64,000 nucleotides of DNA from Auriscalpium vulgare. Lineage: Eukaryota; Basidiomycota; Agaricomycetes; Russulales; Auriscalpiaceae. A program made the translations under genes and the position numbers. Location of the stretch: assembly GCA_019915015.1 (NCBI GenBank), contig JAHBBC010000001.1:3038001-3102000 (forward strand), given 5' to 3'. The notes beneath the pieces are model-generated. The model had not been told where the DNA came from. It saw only the letters and a list, made by a program, of their open reading frames with translations, and searched no databases. Positions 53,244 to 64,000 of the stretch are shown here, piece after piece; position 1 is the first letter of the stretch; each line of letters begins with the position of its first letter.

Positions 53244-55029
53244 TTAGACGTAGTCGTCCCGTGGTTTGTGAGACATAGGCGGCGGCGAGTCGCTCCCCCG
53301 TACCTTCATGACATCCATTTCGTGTTGACCGTCGTATGGTCCGACGTATGCATTTGTGGCGTAGGTGGCATCGGTCATCTGGCGAGAGATCATGTCAATG
53401 AGTATCTACGCGATGGTGCTTGTGAGGAGATAACGTACTGAGGTAACGTCTTTGCTGATAACGACGACGTTCTTTGCGCCCTGTGAGCTACGTAAGTCAT
53501 TTAAAGTCACCAGAGCGAGGATTATCCTACCGGTGCTCGCCGTTGCACGTTGACTGATGGGTGGTTGCCGCCGTCGCTGGACATCATTTGCGTGCCGCTT
53601 GTCTCCCACCCGCCCCGGGCGTTCAAATTGGACATAAGCGAGTTGGTGTAGAGCTTGGAGAGGGGAAGATTGAAAAGAAGATGCCTGCAAAACAAACAAT
53701 TCAGTTGGCAACCGACCATATTGGATGAACGAAAGCATGGCGTACGTAGGGCTTGTCTGTGCGATTCACCAGTCAGAAGGATGAAACGCGTCGTAGAGTG
53801 AAAAACATGAAACGTACACTAGCGAGGAACAGGATGACATCAATGGTCGCGACAAGGGCGGTAAGCAGGCCAGTCTGGACAGTGACTGTAACGTGCGGCA
53901 TTAACGGACATCCTGCAATGAGATCGAGATAGAGACTGACGGCGAACAATCTTGTTGATGATGTCGTCCGTTGCAACGAAGCCCGTGCGCTTCTTCTTCT
54001 GCACTCGCCGACACACCATCAGCACACAAGATCACGTTGAAACACACGGAGCGCCGTACCAAGTAGAAGACCAAAACGAAGGTGATCATGATATCTGCGA
54101 CGGCAGCGCAGACCAGCCAGATGACGACAACGACCTTGAAGTGCTGGAACTGCACAAAGTCGTGCCACCAGTTAACCGCGATCGCCGAGCCCAACGCGCC
54201 GCCTTGAAGTGATGGGAAATATGAATTAGATGTTAAGTGCCCTCGCTTTCGATGTGTAGACGCACAAAGAGAGCCGACGGCGAGGAGGCTAATGATGACG
54301 GCGATCCATGAGTATCCCGTAAGGCGCTTGACACGGTAAGCGAAGAACAGCTGTACGGAACACGAGATGATGCCCTAGCAAGGGATAGTGATATCAGTGC
54401 ATCGACCACATGGTGTCAACGAACGGATTTTACCGTCAAGGCAGGATCTAAGAGGCGACAGTGGTCGTTGGCATCAGTGATGAAGGCAGCCAATACGCCT
54501 AGATCAACGCACCTGTGTCGAAGACTGAGATGCGAGTTAGCGAATGTGTGATCTGGTGATGAGAGAACACTCACGCCATGTAGCGGTTTGCAGGTAGTCT
54601 ACCTCGCCTGTCGACCGATATTGAGATGGTATACCCGGAAACGGCAAGCGTCTTACCAAAGTGCGTGACGAGGTAATCGTAGAGAGTGGCGGCGGTGAAA
54701 CCAGCGTCGACGGAGTCTGCCAGGAAGAGAAAGGCAACCTGGGCGTGCCTCAGATTGCGAGCATGATGTCCACAGAGAAGGGACACATACGAAGACTTTA
54801 ATCCAGATAGCATCCCTAACAGATCGTCAGCCAGAGCAGACTTTCGAGAAGCAGCTGAGAGACTGACCGCTTGTAAGTCGTCAGATAAACGAAACATTGC
54901 ACAAACATGAACCCGTAGAGGATCAGGTTGAGCATCATGCCCACGACGAGGGCGCCGAAGCTGTAGAATGACCGGTCAAAGACGGTCGTGGAATGGCTGC
55001 GCTGCAACTCACTTGGGGCCGATATCCAT
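53244..55029 (-). CDS. multi-pass membrane protein, DUF6534-type
   Basis: It starts MDIGPK at 55029 and, after about nine short introns, ends SHKPRDDYV at 53244. Hydrophobic segments begin with FGALVVGMMLNLILYGFMFV, and several further membrane helices follow (for example VVVVIWLVCAAVADIMITFV). The C-terminal part, with RTGFVATDDIINKIV, TGLLTALVATIDVILFLA and LPLSKLYTNSLMSNLNAR, is the hallmark of the DUF6534 family, abundant in mushroom-forming fungi and of unknown function. The predicted layout is about seven membrane helices with a soluble Ser-rich tail. Receptor or transporter roles are guesses only. The gene seems intact. Confidence 0.8.
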
Positions 55030-58000
55030 GGCTGCTAGGATTCGTTAGGTGTACAGTGCGACTGCCAGCAGCCGCGAAGAATTAGTGCGAAAGATTATGG
55101 AGACGCCGGTGAATGCACGTACTATATGACGAGCCGCCCAGAGCTGGTTCTGCTGGCAAGGGAACTGATGTGGGATGGGATGCGTAGGGCCGTTGGGACC
55201 GGTACTTATCAGAAGTTTATAAACGGGGCAGCAATTAGATATCTTGACAGAATGAGCGGAGATCGGGGCCTATCAAATAGGAATGGATCGCAGCTCGAGG
55301 AAGCTGATGGACGCTGGACGGACAAGCCCAACGGTCTCCTAGCAGCTTCGGACACGAGCGCATGGAGGCGCATGGGAGCACAGCCATGATGCGCCTTCTC
55401 AAACGCGGTTCCTGTCACAGTTCCAGTGTCTGGCGCGAGTTACCGCGCGAGGACGATGGACATGCGACACAAGGCTACAATCAGATCTGCTGAGCCGACT
55501 TTAGTGAGGCCGACCTGAAGAGGCAGCCAGCGTGAGCTCAATCTCTCGCGCAGTTACTACCCTAGGCAAATCACGTCCGCTCTTTGCTCGCACCTGTGTC
55601 TGACATGTGTGATGGGTACCGCAGAGACTCTTGATATGTCCTCGGCTTGACAGCACTGTCGCGCCCATGCGGTTCGGAGGTTGCCCCGTGGGCGCCGCGA
55701 AACAGCCCGTGGAGCGGCGCAGCAGCTGAAGCGGCCCATCGCATCAGCTGGGTTTGATGCGGATGGAGAACGGCGGCAGAGCGTGGCAGATCGTGAGCTC
55801 GAGCGCTGGCAGGCAAGGCCGCCGTGCAAGGAGGACTTGCGCGTTCCCGATGCGGATACGGTACTATTCATCCTCGTCACGTGCGCATCACTCCATCAAC
55901 TCACCTATGCATTGTTCCAACTGTGTACATTCCTTGCCGGGACTCACCCCGTCCTAACATGCCGGACATTCGGTAAACAAGAAGCACAGCTCCACCCATG
56001 GCCGTCGTGAGAGACGTCGAGCTCTTTTCGTCGTCGATCAGATGTCGTCTTCCTCGCAAGGGCCTCCTTACACGCTTGGCGAGCTCTCATCGCACTTGCG
56101 CCTCCTTACACGCTTTCAGAGCTCCGATAATCACACTTGGGATAACCCCCTATCCCCACATTCACATGCACATGTCATACACTCGTGGGATCTCTCACAG
56201 CTGCGAACTGGCGAAGATTGGCCGCACAAGCAGCTTCGAGCTACGCATGCACTCATCAGCGCTTCAATTTCTCGCCACTCTATTCCATCACCCAAGATTG
56301 TTAGGCGCAGGCTTTTCCTGTAGCATAATAGGTCACCCACCGGTCCTGATCTCCGTTGAGCCGAGTCGAGTCTCGCGCCTCAGCGACCTTACATCGATGC
56401 CTTGCGAACTCATCTGGATCTTGGTTACGTAGACGGGAACCCCCGGAGGCCCGGTCGTCACTATCGCGCTGGAGGCCGCGTGGAACCAGGTGGAACACCG
56501 CCACAGCAGGGCCCGCGTGATTTGCGTCGCTGCGGAATGGCGCTATCCATGAACCTTCTGCGTCTGAAACATGCTCGATAATATATTCCTTGCCTCGACT
56601 CCTGTTGCCGTACATGTGTTGGTGCCTTTGGGATCTACATTCTTCAACCCATCGGACCCGCCTACAGATGCAGTCAGTTTGATTCCTCTACGGTCCGATG
56701 TAGCGGCTCCAGGGACGGGCATCAATCTTGCAATATAGCGCTCCGCTCGGAGCCTTCTAGCCGGCGTTGACCGCTAGTCTCCGTGGCACAGAAGACAATC
56801 GCGTTTATGACCGCGGCTTGGATCGTGCGGTGAAGGAAGCGGTGACGACCTTTTCGTCTCTAGGATGTTGTAATCGAAGACCCATTTCGTGAGCTCACCG
56901 CAATTTCGTATGAATGACTCGGGATCCACCGCGCATCGCTACTTAGAAGAGAACGGTGAGTCAGTCAGCGTGCTCAGGCTATCAGTAAGCTCATGCTATC
57001 AGTATCTTGAGAAGCTCATGACTTCATAATCTGGACCCCTTTCCGAAGTATGGCTAGCTCGTGGCCCATATGCCGTTCGTGGGTATGTTTGCACACTGTC
57101 TCACAGCTAGAATCGACTCGGTATTTGTTTGACCTCGCGGGTGCTATTGCTGACCATACAGGTAAAACACATACTGTCCAATGAAATTGCCAATGTGCCA
57201 CAATCAATGTTAGGCGGCATCACCAGCAGACTCGCAGGAGCTCTCGAAGTTGCGACGAAACAGATGGTCAGCACATGGAGCAAGAATTTATGGTTTCTCG
57301 CTCTGAGCTCAGTTCTTCTGAGGTCTTGCCTCGCTGGCGAACGACCCGCCACGGGCCCGAAAGATATCCCCACAAGATCGGCGATAGAGTCGAGACTGGG
57401 CACGCAAACTATCTGATGAGATAGTATATGGAACTACGAACTAAGGCAGTAATAGGCAGTACTGCGGCCGACAGGGTTCGCAGACTCAGCTGTTCACGGC
57501 AGCGAACGTAACTTTGTTGTGGCACGACGTGGCTGTGAGTCACAGAACGAACACAGTAAGAAGGGATTGGAAAGATCAACTCACGGTCCGCCTTCGACTT
57601 TCCGTGCACATGCCCCAGGTACTATCAGAAATCCGTTAGATAGGTCTTAGCAGGTCGTGGCCTGGTCAAAGATAGTATATGCTTGGCACCTTCCGGATGA
57701 GTAGAGTACCTGAACATCTCACTTCCCGAAGCACATTGCTGTTTCACGAACAATGACTCATGGGGACGTACGCGCGGCTAGTCACAGAGCTGAGAGCCAT
57801 GGTGACATGTATCGGAATAATTCATCTGGATCACTGGCACATCGGAGGGTGTCTTCGCCGGCCTAACTACTATTCCAATACAGTTTGGCGACGAGCTCAT
57901 CGGATGTTTAGGGTACCTGTCGATCGTACGTAAGATGGGTGATTAGGCGGGGCCGCGGGGAAAAGACTGACCAAGTCACGAGGCGGGACACGCCGTCATA

Positions 58001-58256
58001 GCGGGAAGGACTTTCCCAAGTTACCGTCAGGCCCGCCGCGGCTCCTGGGGAATGGCTGGGATGCCGGCGCAGCATCTGGACGACGAGTGAAACGCGCACC
58101 GTTCACGAGGTATCCAGCCCTTTACTTCCCTACACCGAGTTAACAGCAACAGCTTAAATCCGAGACCTGTCTTGAGTTCATTGGCGTCAATACATCCCAT
58201 ACTTGTTTCTACATACGTCCCAAGACTCTGATTCTACTCTTTGACTCGCCGGCATA
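55030..58256. other. 3.2 kb region without recognisable genes
   Basis: Only short frames without known motifs are present (the longest are about 100-145 codons, overlapping on both strands at 55681-56432). No transposon ends, tandem repeats or RNA genes were noticed. It may hold a non-coding transcript or decayed genes. Confidence 0.5.
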
Positions 58257-61180
58257 TTAAGCCTTGAAGACCCCCTTGATGATATCCGCAGCTGTTACAA
58301 CGGATGGTCAACATCATCTCCCGACAAAATGGACGAAGAGATTGTTCACCTTGCTCTGCAATGGCATATGCGGTCGCTTGCGTATGGGAGGCAATATGCA
58401 AAGGCACGATACTCAGGTCCACGACACGGACGTTCGCAGTGCCGTACACCTTCAGCTGCGGGTCGACGACGCCGCCCTTGGCGCGCGGCAGCATGGCGCA
58501 CGAGCCGACTGTGTGGTACGTCGTCGTCATGTACTTCTTGAGCCACGCCACGAGCTGCTCGTCGGTCTTGACGTCGGGGCCAGGGTTGATCTCCTTGCCT
58601 AGAGGACAATGCGGCGTTAGTACCCGCGGCTGAGATGTTGTGAAGCGACATACCGACGTGGGCGGACAGCGGTGCCAGCGTTCCGACCCGGCGGGCGAAT
58701 TTGACCTGTTCGAGGAACGTCTGCAGATCGATGTCCTCCTCGAAGTAGTGCGGATCGATCGTGGGCGACGCATTTGGGTCAGTAGACGCAATATGCTATA
58801 CAGAGGGATGCCACATCAACGAATTGTTGCCTCCGGGATGCAAAATAACTCACAATCGTTCCTCGCGAGAAGGGGTGGTTGATCGCTGGGCATAGAGAGA
58901 TGTACTTTTTGCCCGGCTCCGGAGTGTCTGTGGCCCCAAAAAATAAGCTTCTGACAGCTATTCAAGAACTGGTGGAAGGCGCACTCGGGTAACTCAAAAA
59001 ACCAGGGAAGCTGATGAGCTCCGTCTCTGCACCGTTCTTCGCAAGATCAAGCTGGACCTCGAGTTGCTCAGAGAGTCCAGGCTTGCCCGAGTACTTGCCC
59101 GCCTTGACCTTCTCCGCGAACGCGCCATGGATTGCATCTGCGCGAGTTGACACCAATGACAGCGGCGTATGCGTGAGGTTGAGAAGGCCGGTCACGAAGA
59201 GGCCCTCGCCCTTCTGACTGTCAGTGCAGATCTTTGTCAGATGTGCAGGGATCGGTATGAAGACGCTGAAGAACGCACTAAAGCTGTAAATTTTCGGCGG
59301 CAATCTCGGGGACGTGCAGTGGGTCCAATGTGTTGAAGTTCTCAGGGGCATTCAGCTCTAATCACCGGCCGCACAATAGTCAGTGCCAGTCGATTTAGCA
59401 ATCGGGATATAAACATACCCCAGGAAACACCGGTGAATAGGTGCTCCTGCACATTGCTGCCGACCGCCGGCAGATCCACGACGGTCTCAACCCCAGCTTT
59501 CTGCAAAATGTCATGATCGCCAATTCCCGACAGCTCGAGAATTTGTGGAGTCTTTATTGCTCTTATCGGCATTCGGATTAGTCGCCGAATATGCTGTATA
59601 GCTGGATTGCTCACCCTGCAGAGACGAGGACCTCTTTGCCAACTTTCACGGTTTTCTTCTGGCCGTCATGCAAGATCTCGACGCCTGTGGCGATCGCATC
59701 GGAACCCGGTCGCTCTTGGGAGAGAACCACGCGAGCAACAGTGGCAAGAGGGAGGATCTTGAGGTTCGAGGGCTGAGGAGATGGTACATAGTCCTGTATG
59801 CCTGGATGTCATCATGGGGGCAGACTGGGTACAACGTGTAACGTACGACGCTGTACGTGCGTGCGTTGGTACGCGGGTCGACGGTGGAGGTGACCATGAA
59901 TGAGCCGATGCCCTGCCCGCCGGACTGCAACACATGGGACATCACATCAGCGCGGAGAAGAGCGTCAGCTCCGTGAAGATACGAACCCCGTCAGTGACGG
60001 TCTTGATGCCTATTTTCTTGAGTGTCTACGGATTTGTTCCTAGGTCATTGACAGATAGAGGTAGAGAGAGAGAGCGTGACACACATCTTGGAGGGTCACG
60101 TCCCATCCTGGACTGCCGTTGGCGAATCCGACAGCGATAGGACCTAAGTATGCTGCGTTCAGAAAGGAAGCAAAATGACAGAGCGGAACAAACGGACCGT
60201 CTGTCCCGTGATACGCGGGATCCGACGTCTGCCTTTCAGCCTTCACTTTGGCGTCGGGCGGAGGAATGAATCTAGGCGGAGGTTGAAAGCAGGCAATCGT
60301 CAGCGAGGTTTGAAATGAGGTCTTCGAAGAAACACACTTGATGCTTTTATTCGAATACTTGAGGTAGTTCGCCCAGTTCCACCCGGGGTTCCCGAGCTTC
60401 TCCCAAGCTATCAAAGACGTTAATGAGCATATGAAAGGAATGGAGTCCTGTAATCGAGACTCGACAGCATGCACAGTGCCCGTCAAACTTGTCAGAAGCA
60501 GCAAAGCAGCATGTGTGCGAGGGGAAGGAGTCGTGCAGCGGACACGTGAATGTATGCTCGCGCAACTGGCATGACAAGTAGCAGGAATGGATGCAACTTA
60601 CCATCAATGTCAATGGCAGGAGGCCTGTTCCAGACATAGAAGTTCAGCGCAGAGGAACCTCCGAGGCCCTTCCCGCTGTATGCCAGGGAAACGGAATCGC
60701 TATCAGCGACGAGCACGGTGTCAGATGGGATAGACAACAGACCGGTTCCAGTGGTAGATCGTATTGTCCGCGTGCGATTGCGGCGTCTGAGATACAGAAG
60801 TCAGTGGATATATGCTGTGATTTTCGCGAGATCCGCACAGTTGAGAAGGCCCAGTCATAGTCTGGATTGCCAAAATTCTTAGCGTACATCGCCGGAAGTC
60901 CTGAGTGTTCGCGTGCGTCAAACGTTGGGTGACCCCACAGTATGTGCGCTTACGCGTCGTCGGGTCATCGCCGTGGTACTTGCCCGCTTCGAGGACGAGG
61001 ACGGAGACCGAGGGGTCCTCAGCCAAGCGAGTTGCAAGGGCAAGGCCCGATGTCTAGCAAGGCTATGAGTTCCTCAATCATGGACAGTGGAGGATGTGGA
61101 CGCACGCCTGCGCCTACTACGACATAGTCGAAAGACTTGTCGTGGACGTCTGCGATGTCTGCGAGCTGGATCGGGGCCAT
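58257..61180 (-). CDS. GMC oxidoreductase without signal peptide
   Basis: It starts MAPIQLADIADVHDKSF at 61180 and ends DIIKGVFKA at 58257, cut by about a dozen small introns. The FAD fold is DYVVVGAGTSGLALATRL followed by VLVLEAGK. Signature 1 is GKGLGGSSALNFYVWNRP, and signature 2 is AIKTPQILELSGIG with GSNVQEHL. The C-terminal domain has the catalytic His in YHTVGSCAM and the second His in ASHTQATAYAIAEQ. All key residues are in place. The lack of a signal peptide suggests an intracellular or leaderless enzyme, unlike the GMC oxidase at 46.4 kb. It could be an alcohol or glucose oxidase/dehydrogenase-type enzyme; the substrate is not clear. An O-methyltransferase on the same strand starts 2.6 kb upstream and ends 737 bp before it. 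Confidence 0.87.
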
Positions 61181-61917
61181 GGCTAGAGAATCAGGAGCGA
61201 AGATGGCGGCGGGGAGAGCAGAGCGGGGGGTGTATATCCAGTGTGCGCCGGAGCTGGGCCGGCCGGCCGCAGAGAGCGGGGGAGGTGCTGTGCATGGGGG
61301 CGAAGGGGAGAACGCAATGCCCAGCTGGGAACGCGAGAACGAGCCGGTAGGCCGGCGCCATCGCCGGCGCCACCCCGAAACGAGGGCGTTTAGACGGTTG
61401 ATGTGATGTCCGCGAAGTCGACGGGCGCGGGCGCTACATCTAACGACTATCTTCTGATACCATAAGGTCAAGCTACGGAGACTAGGCGGGGCCATGGCCG
61501 GCGCGTCTGATCATCATTTCTCAAATCGCGCCCACGATGTACTGCATCAGCTTCCTGCCGCGGACATGTGACGCAATGGCCACACGCCCCGGCGGCCCGC
61601 CCACTCTGTCATCAATATTGCATGATTATGATGCCACGCAGGTGCAACTTCGCACCGCTCCCAGGGACTTGGAGCGCGATCAGTCGTTTCTTGCATTGCT
61701 TCCGCAATTTCAAAATTTCGGTAGTGTTTTCCAACATCACACTAGTACTGATAGTAAGAGGAAGAGCCCCTTGTGTAGTTCAACACGCTCACCAGCGTCG
61801 TCCGAACATGTGTATCGGTCATGTACCTCAGAACCGTGTTCAAATGTGCAGCAATCAAAGTACTACTTACAAATAAAGTTTACCAATATCCTTCCGATCC
61901 CTAAGTGAAAAATATAT
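61181..61917. other. intergenic, promoter side of the leaderless GMC gene
   Basis: No gene is recognised. A GGATATACA stretch on the minus strand near 61227-61235 could act as a weak TATA. Confidence 0.4.
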
Positions 61918-63814
61918 CTACATGCTCTCCTTGCCATTGGCAGAACCTCCGTGACCAAGCGCCATTGGCTCGCACTCGATCGCTGATACCATACCGCGCA
62001 GCGGGTGTATCTTCACAACCCGAAGGCCCGCCTTCCCGAGGAGGACCTTCCACTCCCTCTGAAAACACATCTCAGAGACTATCGGGATCGGCATGGGTTG
62101 ACGTACCGCAGAGCGCTCAAGCGCATTAAAGACACCCATCATGTGCACACCCAGTGCGAGCGACATTTTCGCGGTCACCCCGAAGTTCGAAGGGATGAAT
62201 GCTGGGGCGGTGATGGGGCGATGCGTGGCGGCGTCCTTGAGATCGTCGAGGGTGACGTGCTCGTCGACTTGCCGAGACATAGTGTTGGGCGCGGAGATGA
62301 CTTCCACGATGACAATGCGTGAGGTCGGATGTGCGACGCGTGTGATGTTCTTGAGGATGGCGATCTACAAGGACGTCAGAATTCCGAGCCCCGATGCCAC
62401 CGCCTTTGCGAAGATACACACGCAGGCGTGATCAGGCCAATCATGCCTGAGGATGACGATAAGGAGAAAGACATCGACAGCGAAGATCAGAGACGTACAG
62501 GATGTAACGCAGGAGATAGATGAGCCCCTTGCCGCTCAGCGGCTGCACATCGAAGAAGTTGACGGGTTCCGCGATGACACGGCCTGAGGGCGCGTTGCAT
62601 GCGATGTTCGAGCGAGCAATGGGCATAACCTCAGGGAGATCTTGCACCACAAATCGGCTGTTCGGTAGTCTACCAAGCATGTAGCATGATCAACACGTGT
62701 ATTCCAGCGATAAGGCAGGAGACATACATCTCGGAGAGCGCGATTGACAAGTTCCCCTGTCCGCCTCCACAGTCGACGAATGTACGCCCGTCGAAGCGGC
62801 GCCACGGAATATCGTTCATGATGGCCGAATGGTAGGCATCGCCAAGGGACTGTTGCAAGGCGAACGATTGCGTTGACTGATGAGTGATTGCATGTAATCA
62901 AGTAACCGCACCCTGAACCGAACTCGCCCATTGCGTCAACTCCGCGGGACGCTGTTTCAACCACTGGAACAGTGTCAAAGGCGACGCGTGAGACAGCTGA
63001 AACGCCGTCTGGTCCGCTTGGCGCGAGTATCGCCACTCGTGCTCGGCGTGCGTGATCTGTGTCAAGAGCGACTGCGCGACCTTGGGCTTGCCGGGAGTCC
63101 TGATACAAGGATCGGCAATCAACCCGCCGCTCCATTGGAAATGCCATGATCGGAATAGCGTACATGATCCACTTGCGGCCATTGCGACCTTGGCGAAGCT
63201 CGAGCGCGGGCCGCGTGAGCGCGAAGACGCCCTCGCGCGGTTCGTGGAGCCAGCCTTGGGCAGCGAGATATCGTAGAACCACGGTGAGCTTCATCGCGTC
63301 TAGATCAAGGGCCTTCTGCAGGTCCTGGACGTGGGCGCCTTCGACGGGGGTGAGCTCGCGATCTGCGAGCCGGTCGAGCACGCCCGTCTTCACGAGAATG
63401 TCTAGTGTCGCAGTGTCGTATACCGCGCAGGACTGCTCGACAACCTTCTCGTAAGGCTGCTGAAGAAGGCTCTTGAGCTGCCCCTGCCGAGCAGAGAACG
63501 AGAGATGTGAGCATGATAATTTAGATGGTCGGATAGCATCGACGTACGATTGTAGCTATGTGAACGGGGGTGACGGCATCAGTGGTGATATAGATGGGAG
63601 TGTCGTGGGCAGTAAACACACCTAACGCGAGACGTCGGGCCTCATACAGCCTGGAAGGACACACGAACCTAGCATCGTCGAGAGGATGGGGCTCCTGTGC
63701 GTAGTTTGAGAGGTCCGGTAGTTCGTTCCGCTTGATCTCCTCACGCAGCGCGTCGAGGGCCTGGTTCATCGTAGCCTGGAGCGAGTCAAGCTCGGATAGC
63801 GTCGCTGGGACACC
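61918..63814 (-). CDS. SAM-dependent O-methyltransferase (plant caffeic-acid OMT type)
   Basis: The start MGVPATLSEL at 63814 is preferred. An in-frame ATG at 63898 lies inside a TATAAAT box and cannot be the likely start. After splicing, the N-terminal dimerisation-type helical domain includes LDILVKTGVLDRLAD and LRYLAAQGWLHE. A linker with TLFQWLKQRP follows. The SAM-binding motif is TFVDCGGGQGNLSIAL, followed by FVVQDLPEV and the GLIYLLRYIL strand. The end (VVKIHPLRGMVSAIE) is typical, with an added tail to 61918. Such enzymes methylate phenolic hydroxyls, often in secondary metabolism. The usual catalytic HDW stretch lies at an intron boundary and was not confirmed, so the activity is probable, not certain. 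Confidence 0.83.
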
Positions 63815-63886
63815 CATGATTGTTAGCGCTGTGGTACTGACGTCAGTGAGACTCAAGTCAGGGTTGACATTTCCACTGGGCAGGAT

Positions 63887-63893
63887 ATTTATA
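63887..63893 (-). promoter_or_regulatory. TATA box of the O-methyltransferase gene
   Basis: TATAAAT on the minus strand, 73 bp 5' of the chosen start codon. No gene is supported from 63894 to the window end. Confidence 0.5.
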
Positions 63894-64000
63894 TGCACTT
63901 ACAGTGGCTGGAGGAAGAGGCACAGATGGAACTGCGGCGCCCACGCGGGAACGATACGCTCGTGACAAAATAAGAGAACCGCGAAGTCCCCGCGAGGTAG

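Noticed and set aside
57107..57416. Open frames on both strands of about 95 codons
   Set aside because: No motif, no intron evidence and overlapping opposite frames; likely chance.
63815..63898. O-methyltransferase start at 63898
   Set aside because: That ATG overlaps a TATAAAT box, so it is more likely promoter than coding.
1..64000. tRNA or rRNA genes
   Set aside because: None was noticed while reading, but without a covariance-model search this is not exhaustive.

Overview
The window looks like nuclear DNA of a mushroom-forming basidiomycete (Agaricomycetes). The signs are dense genes with many 45-60 nt GT-AG introns, a profilin, ORC5 and NOP4 of fungal type, GMC oxidoreductases, a DUF6534-type membrane protein, and Gypsy, Copia and PIF/Harbinger transposons of basidiomycete type. 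The species cannot be read from the sequence. All exon models were spliced by eye from the sequence. ORC5, profilin, dienelactone hydrolase, the chromo-like protein and the secreted repeat protein were checked to give uninterrupted frames of whole codon number.

Layout. 1-7.0 kb: the 3' end of a Gypsy pol, followed by three intron-containing antisense genes, two of them paralogous, with recurring G-run boxes. 7.0-9.65 kb: a Copia element with gag, protease and integrase but no reverse transcriptase. 9.8-11.05 kb: a retinol-dehydrogenase-like SDR that has lost its 5' exon. 11.6-14.6 kb: an SDR gene and a dienelactone hydrolase. 14.87-18.26 kb: an apparently complete PIF/Harbinger transposon with 68-bp perfect terminal inverted repeats. 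18.5-29.8 kb: four more SDR paralogues (one minus, three plus) and a decayed SDR piece, interrupted by a chromo-like/coiled-coil gene. With the 11.6 kb copy this makes a five-gene SDR cluster with shared intron positions.

30.0-32.1 kb: the most striking locus. It encodes a 574-residue secreted precursor whose mature part is nine copies of a glycine-rich repeat on near-identical symmetric exons. Lys-Arg sites release three identical 50-residue peptides and several longer ones, the architecture of a Kex2-processed repeat precursor.

34.2-37.8 kb: housekeeping genes ORC5 and profilin. 38.0-45.5 kb: three paralogous coiled-coil genes of unknown function with a common N-terminal domain and a common C-terminal signature; one has grown by repeated phase-1 exons. 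46.4-64 kb: a secreted GMC oxidoreductase, NOP4, a DUF6534-type membrane protein, a 3.2 kb stretch without recognisable genes, a leaderless GMC oxidoreductase and an O-methyltransferase.

The SDR cluster, dienelactone hydrolase, GMC enzymes and O-methyltransferase suggest redox and aromatic or secondary metabolism, but no backbone synthase is present, so a single pathway cannot be claimed.
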